From the NCBI RefSeq assembly GCF_018304765.1, contig NZ_CP072642.1:851501-915500 (forward strand): a stretch of 64,000 nucleotides of DNA, given 5' to 3'. A model generated the notes under the pieces. It was not told the origin of the DNA. It worked only from the letters and a program-made list of their open reading frames with translations, and ran no database searches. Of the stretch, positions 54,401 to 61,383 are shown piece after piece (the first letter of the stretch is position 1; every line of letters begins with the position of its first letter). Source of the DNA: Chloracidobacterium sp. N (lineage in GTDB: Bacteria; Acidobacteriota; Blastocatellia; Chloracidobacteriales; Chloracidobacteriaceae). Position numbers and translations under genes: made by a program.

Positions 54401-55053
54401 GGCGGGCGTTGCGGGTGTGCGGGGCGGTGTGTCGCGGGTTGGCGGCGGCACACGGGGTGGGGGTGGTGCATCGGGATGTGAAGCCTGAGAACGTGTATGT
54501 GGACTGGTCGGGTGGGGAGGAGGTGGTGAAGGTGGTGGATTTCGGGATAGCGACGGTGCTGGAGCGTGGTGGCGGGGGAGGGTTGGAGACGTTGACGGGG
54601 ACGGGTGCGGTGGTGGGGACACCGGCGTACATTGCGCCGGAGCGGGTGGTAGGGGGTGAGTATGACGGGCGTGCGGATGTGTATGCGGTTGGGGTGATGT
54701 TGTACGAGATGGTGTGTGGGGTGTTGCCGTTTGGGGGGCGTGGGGAGAGTGGGATACGGGTGTTGCTGGCGCACGTGCATGATGTGCCAGTGGGGCCTGG
54801 GAAGATGGTGGCTGGGCTGGATGAGGAGGTAAGCGGGTATATGCTGCGGCTGCTGGCGAAGGATGCTGGGGAGCGCCCGACGGCGGCGGAGGTGGCGGAG
54901 GAACTCGAACGCCTCGCCGACAAGGTGGCCCGTCAGCATCAGGCGCTCTCTGACCGGATAGCAGCCAGCTCAGGTGAAATGAATCGGTTGGTCGAAACGC
55001 GGCGGCGGACGACTACGGTCCGGCGTAATCCCGCAACGGATGAACGCTCATAG
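51460..55053 (+). CDS. Periplasmic propeller sensor - transmembrane - Ser/Thr protein kinase, copy 1
   Basis: The protein has 1,197 residues from ATG 51460. A signal peptide (LHRIWLLGLWCVLAGFAGG) leads to about 650 residues of two-component-regulator-type propeller repeats, recognisable by recurring G[YE]LWVATQDG, GELWIGTERG and GSVWVGTPKG units. A Y_Y_Y-type beta domain follows (LEGFDEQPTDW...NLRPGEYVFTAWVRD). One membrane segment (from about 771: TPWWLTWWAWVGYVGCGFGAV) leads into a coiled coil (NAELEAKVAERTAALAAAK) and a kinase with GAGGYGVVFAG, AVKVFKP, HRDVKPEN (1004), DFGIAT and GTPAYIAPE. In most bacteria this periplasmic layout drives a histidine kinase; here the output is a Ser/Thr kinase. 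The C-terminal 1.1 kb is nearly identical to that of the next gene. Confidence 0.92.
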   Translation: MPRLHRIWLLGLWCVLAGFAGGIRADPRPVTDVSDGPPVRPLTRLFTGKDGLPQVSAMSLATDREGYLWVATQDGAARFDGRTWKTFAMPNRQRSNFLRVCLPTGDGRLWFGRQDGGLACRLPDATWENADETTGLPAGRVNCLLERTEGELWIGTERGLAVWRAATRRIEVLPGPLSGERVLCLTKTPDGSVWVGTPKGLVRHDGRTWETITAGPTGSVSAGYVDGTGALWVGGSEGQLWRWENRTWRRWPLPVRSRITALAETTPPQGARRLWVGTDGDGLLYLLPDNPPDLQAVQAFDAAYGLPNVSVWSLLALPSATPGQHVGLWVGTDGGLLQVSFTGWATLDNIPTLAGASVYGMCAVRRPDGGTNYWFGTRGNGLVGYADGRWQQLTVADGLSTNTVFSVHETFAAQTGRSLWIGTQAGLFRRPAGGRVAPVRAVPKLERASVRGFLESDDGLWIVTAGAGLLRFEAERWTVFDTASGLPTDNLHAICESVSPAGEKSLWVGMENGGLARLVNGQWQVWQAPVLPNNTVMTVQVMDFSDGRQFLFAGTEGGGLVTAELDGAPLRFQVWSESTTPGFPNDTVYQVRFDAQRRAYALTNKGVARLTYRGNGNFTLETFDTEDGLPSGEFNGGASMVDPLGRIWGGTPNGVAVFNPAAEALALPPQPPMLQAATADANPQTFADGLTLPARVRSLVFEISAPTFIAVSRLRYRTHLEGFDEQPTDWGSESQRTFTNLRPGEYVFTAWVRDGYGRESQPTRIRFRIATPWWLTWWAWVGYVGCGFGAVYAGVRWRLRALERRNAELEAKVAERTAALAAAKAEVEAQNQALAAAKTEVERKNAALDEKVAALEASQRRADRIFSALAEALPGTVLDGKYRLGRKLGAGGYGVVFAGEHLGLQRGVAVKVFKPVAGNDSAEALERFRREGLLAAQIRDRHVVEVMDAGVSGEGMAYLVMELLEGYAVREEMRGGGLGVGRALRVCGAVCRGLAAAHGVGVVHRDVKPENVYVDWSGGEEVVKVVDFGIATVLERGGGGGLETLTGTGAVVGTPAYIAPERVVGGEYDGRADVYAVGVMLYEMVCGVLPFGGRGESGIRVLLAHVHDVPVGPGKMVAGLDEEVSGYMLRLLAKDAGERPTAAEVAEELERLADKVARQHQALSDRIAASSGEMNRLVETRRRTTTVRRNPATDERS
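53770..54875 (+). repeat. 1.1-kb direct repeat, copy 1 (TM/coiled-coil/kinase cassette)
   Basis: Compared base by base with 57430-58535 (offset 3,660) I find five differences (53873, 54033, 54177, 54312, 54549), four of them synonymous. The boundaries are sharp: identity starts at the 'a' of ACGCCGTGG and ends at 54876. The cassette is strongly G-rich on the coding strand with G-ending codons, unlike the sensor halves. Confidence 0.95.
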
Positions 55054-55065
55054 TCCAGGCACGAT

Positions 55066-58000
55066 ATGTTGAGACGGTTTGGGCAGTGTTTGACCTGGCA
55101 CATCACCCTCTGGCTGGGAGTGGCGCTGGCTGGACTCCCTTTTTCGGCAACGGCCGATGTCCGCAAAGCCTTCCCGGTATTGCGCCCGGCGCTGACGGTC
55201 TTCACGGACCGCGAAGGGCTGCCCCAGAACACCGTTGGCGCCATGGCTTGCGATGCCCAAGGGCATCTGTGGGTGGGCACGCAGGATGGGCTGGCGCGCT
55301 ACGATGGGCGCGGCTGGCAGGTGGTGGTGCTCCCGGCCGAGGCGGCCTCACACAACATCCACGCCTTGCTGCCAGCTTCTGATGGTGCGCTGTGGGTGGG
55401 CACGCTCGATGGCCTGCTGCGTCTTCAGCGTGGGCAGTGGACAGTCTTTGGTGCGGGGCAGGCGTCTGAAGCCGGGGGGGTTCCGCTCCGTGAAGTGTAC
55501 GACCTGCTTGAGGAAGCCACGCCCCAGGGGCAGGTTGTATGGGCCGGCGGCGATGGAGGCGTTGCGCGCTTCGTCAGCGGCCGTTGGGAGCGGGTGCCCA
55601 TCCGGGCCCAGCTTCCCGAGGTGACTGTGAAATGCCTGGCGCGTACCGTGGATGCCACCGGGCAGGAAGTGCTGTGGATTGGGACGACCAGCCGGGGACT
55701 CGTGCGCCAGGTGGGGGAAACGGCGCAGGTGCTGGGGCAGGCGACTGGTATCCCAGGGGAATACATCACCTGCCTGCTTCCGACACAGGATGCGGACGGA
55801 CAGCCCCAACTCTGGGGTGGGACGCAGGGGGGCGGACTGTTTCTGCTGGATGGGCAGGGCCATGTGCGTCAGCGCCTTACTCCAGACAACACGCCGTTGC
55901 CCAACGGGCGGGTGCAGTGCCTGGCCGAGGTCAGGGCCGCCGATGGCCGACGTCACCTGTGGATCGGGACGGATGGCGGGGGCGTGGCCTGCTACACCGG
56001 GCAGGACTGGCGGGTCTATGCCACGAAGCAGGGAATACCCTCCGAACGGGTGTTTTCGCTGCTCCCGGAACGCGGCGACATCACGCCCGGTATCTGGATC
56101 GGAACCGGGGGCGGAGGGCTGGCGCGCTGTGACCTCGAAGGCTGGCAGTCCATCACCGTCAATGAGGGACTACCCGACCGAAGGGTGTATGCCTTTCTCG
56201 AATCGGCCGGACGTGAGGGCAACCGCTGTTTCTGGATTGGCACTTCGGGCGGTCTGCTCCGCGCTGAGAATGGCCAGCTCCGAACCTATACCCGCAAGGA
56301 TGGACTGCCCGGCGATACGGTACTGAGTCTGGCCGAGTTGCCGGCCTCCAATGGCGGCCCGCCGACAGTCTGGGCGGGCTGCGATGGCGGGTTGGCCAGA
56401 CTCGTCGGCGACCGCTGGCAAGTCGAACCCACGCCCTGCGATGGGCGGCGCGGAACGGTCTATTTTTCACTCGCCGTTGCCGAAAATGCCGCCGGCCAGC
56501 CGGTGCTCTGGGCTTTTACCTACGACGGTGTGCAGTATCTCGAAAACGGACGGTGGCAGCGGTCAGAACTGCCCGAATTCAATGACAGGCACATTCCTTA
56601 CCGGGTGGAACGCGACCCGGCGCGCCCCGATGTGCTGTGGGGAAGTGTCTATGGCCTGGGTGTGCTGCGCTACGCCGACGGGCAGTGGACGTTGCTTCCC
56701 CGACAGGGGCTCTCCACCGACCGTCTGCTGGGCCTCGGTGTGTTCGGGACCGGCGATCAGGCGCAACTCTGGGTGGGAACACAGAGCCAGGGGGTGCTGT
56801 TCCGCGACTTGAACCAGCCGCAGTCTGCCTGGAGGCGGTTTTCCACATACAGCCAGCCGGGGCTGCCCAACGATTTCGTCTATGGCGTGCTGATGGATGC
56901 CCGTGGGCGACTGTATTTCATGACCAACCGGGGCGTCGCCCAGTGGACGCCGGAGAATGGTCCGGGGCCGAACTACCAGACCCGTGTGTTCTCGATGAAC
57001 CAGGGGTTGCCGAGCAACGAGTGCAACCAGGGGGCTTTTTACCGTGACAGCGCCGGACGGCTCTGGGTTGGCACGGTCGCCGGAGCGGCTGTCTATGACC
57101 CGGCTCTGGAAACGCTCCCACCGGTGCGTTCCGTGGTGCTTGAGCAGACCCGCGTCAACGGCCGTCCGTTTGAGCTGACGGCCGGGCAGCGTCTGCGCCA
57201 TGCCGAGAACAATCTGGCCTTTGAATACGCCTTGCTGGATTTCAGTGAACCGGACGCCATTCGTTACCAGGTGCAGTTGGAGGGGTATGACCCGGCGCCT
57301 TCCGCGTGGACGACCGAAACCAGAGCGGTCTATACCAACGTCCCCTCTGGAACCTACACCTTCCGTGTGTGGGCGCGTGACCCACACGGGCGGGTGATTG
57401 CCATGTCCCCGCTGGCGTTTCAGGTGCTTACGCCGTGGTGGCTGACGTGGTGGGCGTGGGTGGGGTACGTGGGCTGCGGGTTTGGGGCGGTCTATGCCGG
57501 GGTGCGGTGGCGGCTGCGGGCGCTGGAGCGGCAGAACGCGGAACTGGAAGCGAAGGTGGCCGAGCGGACGGCGGCGCTGGCCGCCGCCAAGGCGGAGGTG
57601 GAAGCCCAGAATCAGGCGTTGGCGGCGGCCAAGACCGAAGTGGAGCGGAAGAACGCGGCGCTGGACGAGAAGGTGGCGGCGCTGGAGGCGAGTCAGCGGC
57701 GCGCCGACCGGATATTTTCGGCGTTGGCGGAGGCGTTGCCGGGGACGGTGCTGGATGGGAAGTACCGGTTGGGGCGGAAGCTTGGGGCTGGCGGGTACGG
57801 GGTGGTGTTTGCGGGGGAGCATCTTGGGTTGCAGCGCGGGGTGGCGGTGAAGGTGTTCAAGCCGGTGGCCGGGAATGACAGTGCGGAGGCGCTGGAGCGG
57901 TTTCGGCGGGAGGGGTTGCTGGCGGCGCAGATACGGGATCGGCACGTGGTGGAGGTGATGGATGCTGGGGTATCGGGGGAGGGGATGGCGTATCTGGTGA

Positions 58001-58818
58001 TGGAGTTGCTGGAGGGGTATGCGGTGCGGGAGGAGATGCGGGGTGGGGGATTGGGAGTGGGGCGGGCGTTGCGGGTGTGCGGGGCGGTGTGTCGCGGGTT
58101 GGCGGCGGCACACGGGGTGGGGGTGGTGCATCGGGATGTGAAGCCTGAGAACGTGTATGTGGACTGGTCGGGTGGGGAGGAGGTGGTGAAGGTGGTGGAT
58201 TTCGGGATCGCGACGGTGCTGGAGCGTGGTGGCGGGGGAGGGTTGGAGACGTTGACGGGGACGGGTGCGGTGGTGGGGACACCGGCGTACATTGCGCCGG
58301 AGCGGGTGGTAGGGGGTGAGTATGACGGGCGTGCGGATGTGTATGCGGTTGGGGTGATGTTGTACGAGATGGTGTGTGGGGTGTTGCCGTTTGGGGGGCG
58401 TGGGGAGAGTGGGATACGGGTGTTGCTGGCGCACGTGCATGATGTGCCAGTGGGGCCTGGGAAGATGGTGGCTGGGCTGGATGAGGAGGTAAGCGGGTAT
58501 ATGCTGCGGCTGCTGGCGAAGGATGCTGGGGAGCGTCCAACGGCAGCAGAGGCGGCAGCGGAGTTGGAGCGTCTTGCTGACAAGGTTGCCGCTGAGGGTG
58601 GGGTGGTTCGGTCTGGTTCTTTGGAACGGGAGGTGAGTGTGTCGGACACGATACAGGAGACGTTAGGGGGCAAGGCGGTGGCCGAGGGGGATGCGACGAT
58701 GGCGACTGCAACGTCGCTCTCACCAAAACCGGCCGCAACGCCGCCTGAGATGCCGTCATCCCTGACGGCCCCAACAGACGGTGCGGACACGTCCGACACG
58801 ACAGGCCAGCCGCGATGA
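55066..58818 (+). CDS. Periplasmic propeller sensor - transmembrane - Ser/Thr protein kinase, copy 2
   Basis: The protein has 1,250 residues, starting 12 bases after copy 1. The architecture is the same: signal segment (ITLWLGVALAGLPFSATA), propeller repeats (GHLWVGTQDGLARYDG, GALWVGTLDGLLRL, HLWIGTDGGGV), Y_Y_Y-type domain (QLEGYDPAPSAW, VPSGTYTFRVWARD), TM from about 789, coiled coil, kinase with HRDVKPEN at 1022. The sensor half has diverged from copy 1, while the output half is almost identical. A 75-residue Thr/Ser/Pro-rich tail follows the kinase, different from copy 1. The stop overlaps the next start (ATGA), indicating translational coupling to the PH-domain gene. Confidence 0.92.
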   Translation: MLRRFGQCLTWHITLWLGVALAGLPFSATADVRKAFPVLRPALTVFTDREGLPQNTVGAMACDAQGHLWVGTQDGLARYDGRGWQVVVLPAEAASHNIHALLPASDGALWVGTLDGLLRLQRGQWTVFGAGQASEAGGVPLREVYDLLEEATPQGQVVWAGGDGGVARFVSGRWERVPIRAQLPEVTVKCLARTVDATGQEVLWIGTTSRGLVRQVGETAQVLGQATGIPGEYITCLLPTQDADGQPQLWGGTQGGGLFLLDGQGHVRQRLTPDNTPLPNGRVQCLAEVRAADGRRHLWIGTDGGGVACYTGQDWRVYATKQGIPSERVFSLLPERGDITPGIWIGTGGGGLARCDLEGWQSITVNEGLPDRRVYAFLESAGREGNRCFWIGTSGGLLRAENGQLRTYTRKDGLPGDTVLSLAELPASNGGPPTVWAGCDGGLARLVGDRWQVEPTPCDGRRGTVYFSLAVAENAAGQPVLWAFTYDGVQYLENGRWQRSELPEFNDRHIPYRVERDPARPDVLWGSVYGLGVLRYADGQWTLLPRQGLSTDRLLGLGVFGTGDQAQLWVGTQSQGVLFRDLNQPQSAWRRFSTYSQPGLPNDFVYGVLMDARGRLYFMTNRGVAQWTPENGPGPNYQTRVFSMNQGLPSNECNQGAFYRDSAGRLWVGTVAGAAVYDPALETLPPVRSVVLEQTRVNGRPFELTAGQRLRHAENNLAFEYALLDFSEPDAIRYQVQLEGYDPAPSAWTTETRAVYTNVPSGTYTFRVWARDPHGRVIAMSPLAFQVLTPWWLTWWAWVGYVGCGFGAVYAGVRWRLRALERQNAELEAKVAERTAALAAAKAEVEAQNQALAAAKTEVERKNAALDEKVAALEASQRRADRIFSALAEALPGTVLDGKYRLGRKLGAGGYGVVFAGEHLGLQRGVAVKVFKPVAGNDSAEALERFRREGLLAAQIRDRHVVEVMDAGVSGEGMAYLVMELLEGYAVREEMRGGGLGVGRALRVCGAVCRGLAAAHGVGVVHRDVKPENVYVDWSGGEEVVKVVDFGIATVLERGGGGGLETLTGTGAVVGTPAYIAPERVVGGEYDGRADVYAVGVMLYEMVCGVLPFGGRGESGIRVLLAHVHDVPVGPGKMVAGLDEEVSGYMLRLLAKDAGERPTAAEAAAELERLADKVAAEGGVVRSGSLEREVSVSDTIQETLGGKAVAEGDATMATATSLSPKPAATPPEMPSSLTAPTDGADTSDTTGQPR
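57430..58535 (+). repeat. 1.1-kb direct repeat, copy 2 (TM/coiled-coil/kinase cassette)
   Basis: Matches 53770-54875 with five substitutions and no gaps. Divergence resumes immediately on both sides. Confidence 0.95.
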
Positions 58819-59447
58819 CAGAAAAGATGCCAGAGACAACCATAACGGCGTCGGTATCTGAGGAAGCCTTGGTTTCAGGGGCGACACCGGAGGCGTTTTC
58901 GACCCTCGAGCCGGAAGTCATTGCCCTGTGGCGACTCAACGGGGGTATCGAGTGGGCCATCCTGCTGTCCATGACGTTCGTCATCATCACGGTAGGCAGC
59001 ATCGTGCTGTCTTTGGGAATGTGGTTCTGGGCGTTGCTGGCGGCCTGGGTGCTGGCGCTGGTCGTGGCGATGGTTCAGACCATCTGGTATCCGCCGTTGG
59101 CCTATCGCTACTCCGCCTACCGCATTACCGACCGCATCATCGAAGTCCGGCATGGGGTGTGGTTTCGGGAAAGCCGTCTGATACCGCTGTCGCGCATCCA
59201 GCATATTGACCTGCGGCAGGGACTTTTTGAGCGGTCGTACGGCCTGGCAACGCTTGTCTTCCACACCGCCGGCATGCATGAGTCGAGTACACCCCTGCCG
59301 GGCCTTGCCGCCGGCAAAGCCGCTGCCCTGCGCGACCAGCTCATCGGACAGCTTCACCGCCGGCAGGTGCCCGTTTCTGTGGTGCAGCCCGACACACCGG
59401 AAGCTGTCAACAGAGACGCCACGGCCAATGGAGACGCCACGGCATGA
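58815..59447 (+). CDS. PH-domain membrane protein, YdbS-like
   Basis: The protein has 210 residues. Two membrane segments (AILLSMTFVIITVGSIVLSLGMWFWALLAAWVLALVVAMV) precede a bacterial PH (bPH2) domain with YRITDRIIEVRHGVWFRESRLIPLSRIQHIDLRQGLFERSYGLATLVFHTAG, diagnostic of YdbS. The start overlaps the kinase stop, and the next gene starts inside its stop. The C-terminus carries an 18-bp-period duplication (DATA repeated). In Bacillus, YdbS/YdbT-type proteins are membrane proteins linked to resistance to bacteriocin-like peptides; their role here is unknown. Confidence 0.88.
   Translation: MTEKMPETTITASVSEEALVSGATPEAFSTLEPEVIALWRLNGGIEWAILLSMTFVIITVGSIVLSLGMWFWALLAAWVLALVVAMVQTIWYPPLAYRYSAYRITDRIIEVRHGVWFRESRLIPLSRIQHIDLRQGLFERSYGLATLVFHTAGMHESSTPLPGLAAGKAAALRDQLIGQLHRRQVPVSVVQPDTPEAVNRDATANGDATA
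59413..59443. repeat. 18-bp-period duplication before the YdbS-like stop codon
   Basis: GAGACGCCACGGC occurs at 59413-59425 and again at 59431-59443, duplicating six codons at the extreme C-terminus. Confidence 0.85.
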
Positions 59448-60961
59448 GCACCGAAGCCGCCTACCGGCTGCCCTTGGCCGGGCGACTTCATCCCTGGACG
59501 CTCGTGTTCGGCCTGTTTGCCGTGGCGCGCCAGATGTTGATTCCGCTGCTCTACTGGGTCGTTTCCGGGTTCAGCGTCTTTGGCACGTTGCTGGTGCTGA
59601 TGTTTGGCATCCCCAGCCTGCTGCTGGTCGTGGCCCGTTACTGGACCTTCCGCTACCGGGTGGAGGAAGGCGAGCTGATCGTCGAGCAGGGCATCCTGCG
59701 CCATCAGGAACGGCACATTCCCCTGGCCAACATTCAGGAAATCCGCCTCGAACAGAACCTCATCCAGCGTCAGTTGGGGATTGCCCGGGCCGACATCGAG
59801 ACGTCAACCGGAGGTGGCGTCGAAGCCTCGCTGGCGCTGCTTTCCGTTCATGACATTGCCCGTTTGCGCCGGTGTGTGTTCGAGCACCGAGGTGAAGGTG
59901 CACCGGACGGAGGCACACCCCGGTCCGAAGCGCCGGCCGTTGCGGAAGTGCCGCTGGTGCGGCTGGGGTGGCCGGAGCTGCTCATTGCCGGGCTGACCTC
60001 GAATGGCATTTTCACGCTGTTTCTCATCCTGGGCGCACTGCTCCGGTTTGCCGAGGAATGGCTGCCGGAAGCCGGACGCCGGGCACTGCTCCGGGGGATT
60101 GAAGCGACAGTTCGCGCGCTCGGCGGTCAGAGCACGGCGATGATGCTGGCGACGTTGTTCCTGTCCATAACGTTTCTGGTGCTGCTGAGTGTGGCGGCTT
60201 CGGGCGTCATGGCGGTAGTGCGTTTTTACGACTTTCAGTTGACCGAACAGGGAACGGCCCTGCGGCGTACCTACGGGCTGCTGACCCGTCACATCAGCAG
60301 TCTGTCACCGGCGCGGATTCAGTTGCTGGCCATTGAGCAAACCCCGCTGCGGCGGCTGTTTGGCTGGGCATCGCTGCGGGTGGATGTCGCCGGTGTGGCT
60401 TACGAGCGCCAGGAAGAGCAACAGGGGCGGGGGGTGCTGGTGCCGCTGATCCGCCCGGCGGCAGCCGAAGCCCTGCTGGCCCGGTTTATGCCCGGTTGCG
60501 TCATGGCGCCGGGTGCGTGGCGCAAGGTGTCGCCGCTGGCGGTTCGGCGCGGCATCCTGCGGCGTTCGGTGTGGCTGGTGGGGCTGACGGCTGCGGCGCT
60601 GTGGTGGTGGTCATGGCCGTATGGACTGTGGCCGCTGCTGGTGGGCTTGCCGGTCATCGGGCTGGTGAGCTGGCTGGACTACCGCGCCCGCGCCTATCTT
60701 CCCGGTGCACGCTACTGGTTTGTGCGGCAGGGGTGGGCCGGCCACGCCGTGTATGCCGTTCCGGTCAACAACATCCAGGCGGTGGTCGTGGCGCAGACCC
60801 CTTTCGATCTGCGGTTGGGCTTGGCCACGCTCATCCTCGACACCGCCGGACAGACGCCGGTCATCATCCGGGACCTCCCGGTTGCCGAAGCATGTGCGCT
60901 GGGCCAGCAGGTGGCGCGGCAGGTTGAAGGCACATCAGGGCGACAGGCGGCAGGTTTCTGA
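59444..60961 (+). CDS. PH-domain membrane protein, YdbT-like
   Basis: The protein has 505 residues with six or more membrane segments and three bPH2 units: FRYRVEEGELIVEQGILRHQERHIPLANIQEIRLEQNLIQRQLG (about 70-130), DFQLTEQGTALRRTYGLLTRHISSLSPARIQLLAIEQTPLRRLFG (about 265-320), and the third near WFVRQGWAGHAVYAVPVNNIQAVVV (about 425-480). This triple-PH layout is typical of YdbT. The ATG overlaps the YdbS stop (ATGA), so kinase 2, YdbS and YdbT are translationally coupled. A terminator follows 35 bases later. Confidence 0.88.
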   Translation: MSTEAAYRLPLAGRLHPWTLVFGLFAVARQMLIPLLYWVVSGFSVFGTLLVLMFGIPSLLLVVARYWTFRYRVEEGELIVEQGILRHQERHIPLANIQEIRLEQNLIQRQLGIARADIETSTGGGVEASLALLSVHDIARLRRCVFEHRGEGAPDGGTPRSEAPAVAEVPLVRLGWPELLIAGLTSNGIFTLFLILGALLRFAEEWLPEAGRRALLRGIEATVRALGGQSTAMMLATLFLSITFLVLLSVAASGVMAVVRFYDFQLTEQGTALRRTYGLLTRHISSLSPARIQLLAIEQTPLRRLFGWASLRVDVAGVAYERQEEQQGRGVLVPLIRPAAAEALLARFMPGCVMAPGAWRKVSPLAVRRGILRRSVWLVGLTAAALWWWSWPYGLWPLLVGLPVIGLVSWLDYRARAYLPGARYWFVRQGWAGHAVYAVPVNNIQAVVVAQTPFDLRLGLATLILDTAGQTPVIIRDLPVAEACALGQQVARQVEGTSGRQAAGF

Positions 60962-60995
60962 CTTTCCCCTTTTTGTTGTGATTGTTGCCATGTGG

Positions 60996-61025
60996 ACGCT
61001 TTGTGCTTGACAAAGTGTTTTTTTT
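60996..61025 (+). terminator. Terminator of the propeller-kinase/PH-domain operon
   Basis: ACGCTTTGT (60996-61004) pairs with ACAAAGTGT (61010-61018) across a 5-base loop, with one G-T pair, followed by a run of eight T bases ending at 61025. Confidence 0.8.
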
Positions 61026-61036
61026 GCTCTCATGCA
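61007..61036 (+). promoter_or_regulatory. Candidate promoter overlapping the terminator
   Basis: A consensus -35 TTGACA (61007-61012) lies in the loop and right arm of the terminator. CATGCA at 61031-61036 (18-bp spacing) is a weak -10. It would serve the small Cys-rich gene at 61071. Confidence 0.35.
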
Positions 61037-61070
61037 ATAAACCCTTATGAAGTACAGGAGGCAACCCCCA

Positions 61071-61309
61071 ATGCCATCCAAACGTGCGCTGCTGTCTGCC
61101 CTGCTGCTTGCCCTGACTTGGGCAATGCTCCTGCCATCGCCGTCGCGGCACAAAAGGCATGCATCAAAGGCGAGACGGGATCGCCTGAATTCTGGTACTT
61201 TGAGGTCCTCCAGCTTTGCCACAACTGTCAATGCTACGTACGAATCTGCTCTGCAGGCCCGGTTGCTTCAGGTGGAATTGCTACTGTTATGCCACATCAT
61301 TGCGTGTGA
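61071..61309 (+). pseudogene. Small secreted Cys-rich peptide gene with a frameshift
   Basis: ATG 61071 has an ideal AGGAGG site (61056-61061). The first frame encodes a signal-peptide start (MPSKRALLSALLLALTWAM). Near 61125-61135 the coding potential moves to another frame, which continues AIAVAAQKACIKGE, then LQLCHNCQCYVRICSAG, ending HHCV at 61309. Together they make a preprotein of about 79 residues with an Ala-x-Ala cleavage site and six Cys in the mature part. As printed, the first frame instead runs to a non-homologous end at 61313. A one-base sequence error or true frameshift mutation fits. I do not recognise the family. Confidence 0.6.
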
Positions 61310-61383
61310 TTAATTGTTATGAATGCGATGCGTACCCACCGCTTCATCCCTGAGGTCCCAAAACATGTAAGAAGGAGATAGCC

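Noticed and set aside
53569-58440. Long antisense frames (456 and 625 codons) opposite the two propeller-kinase genes
   Set aside because: They arise from the G-rich coding strand, have His/Pro/Arg low complexity and mirror strongly supported kinase domains.
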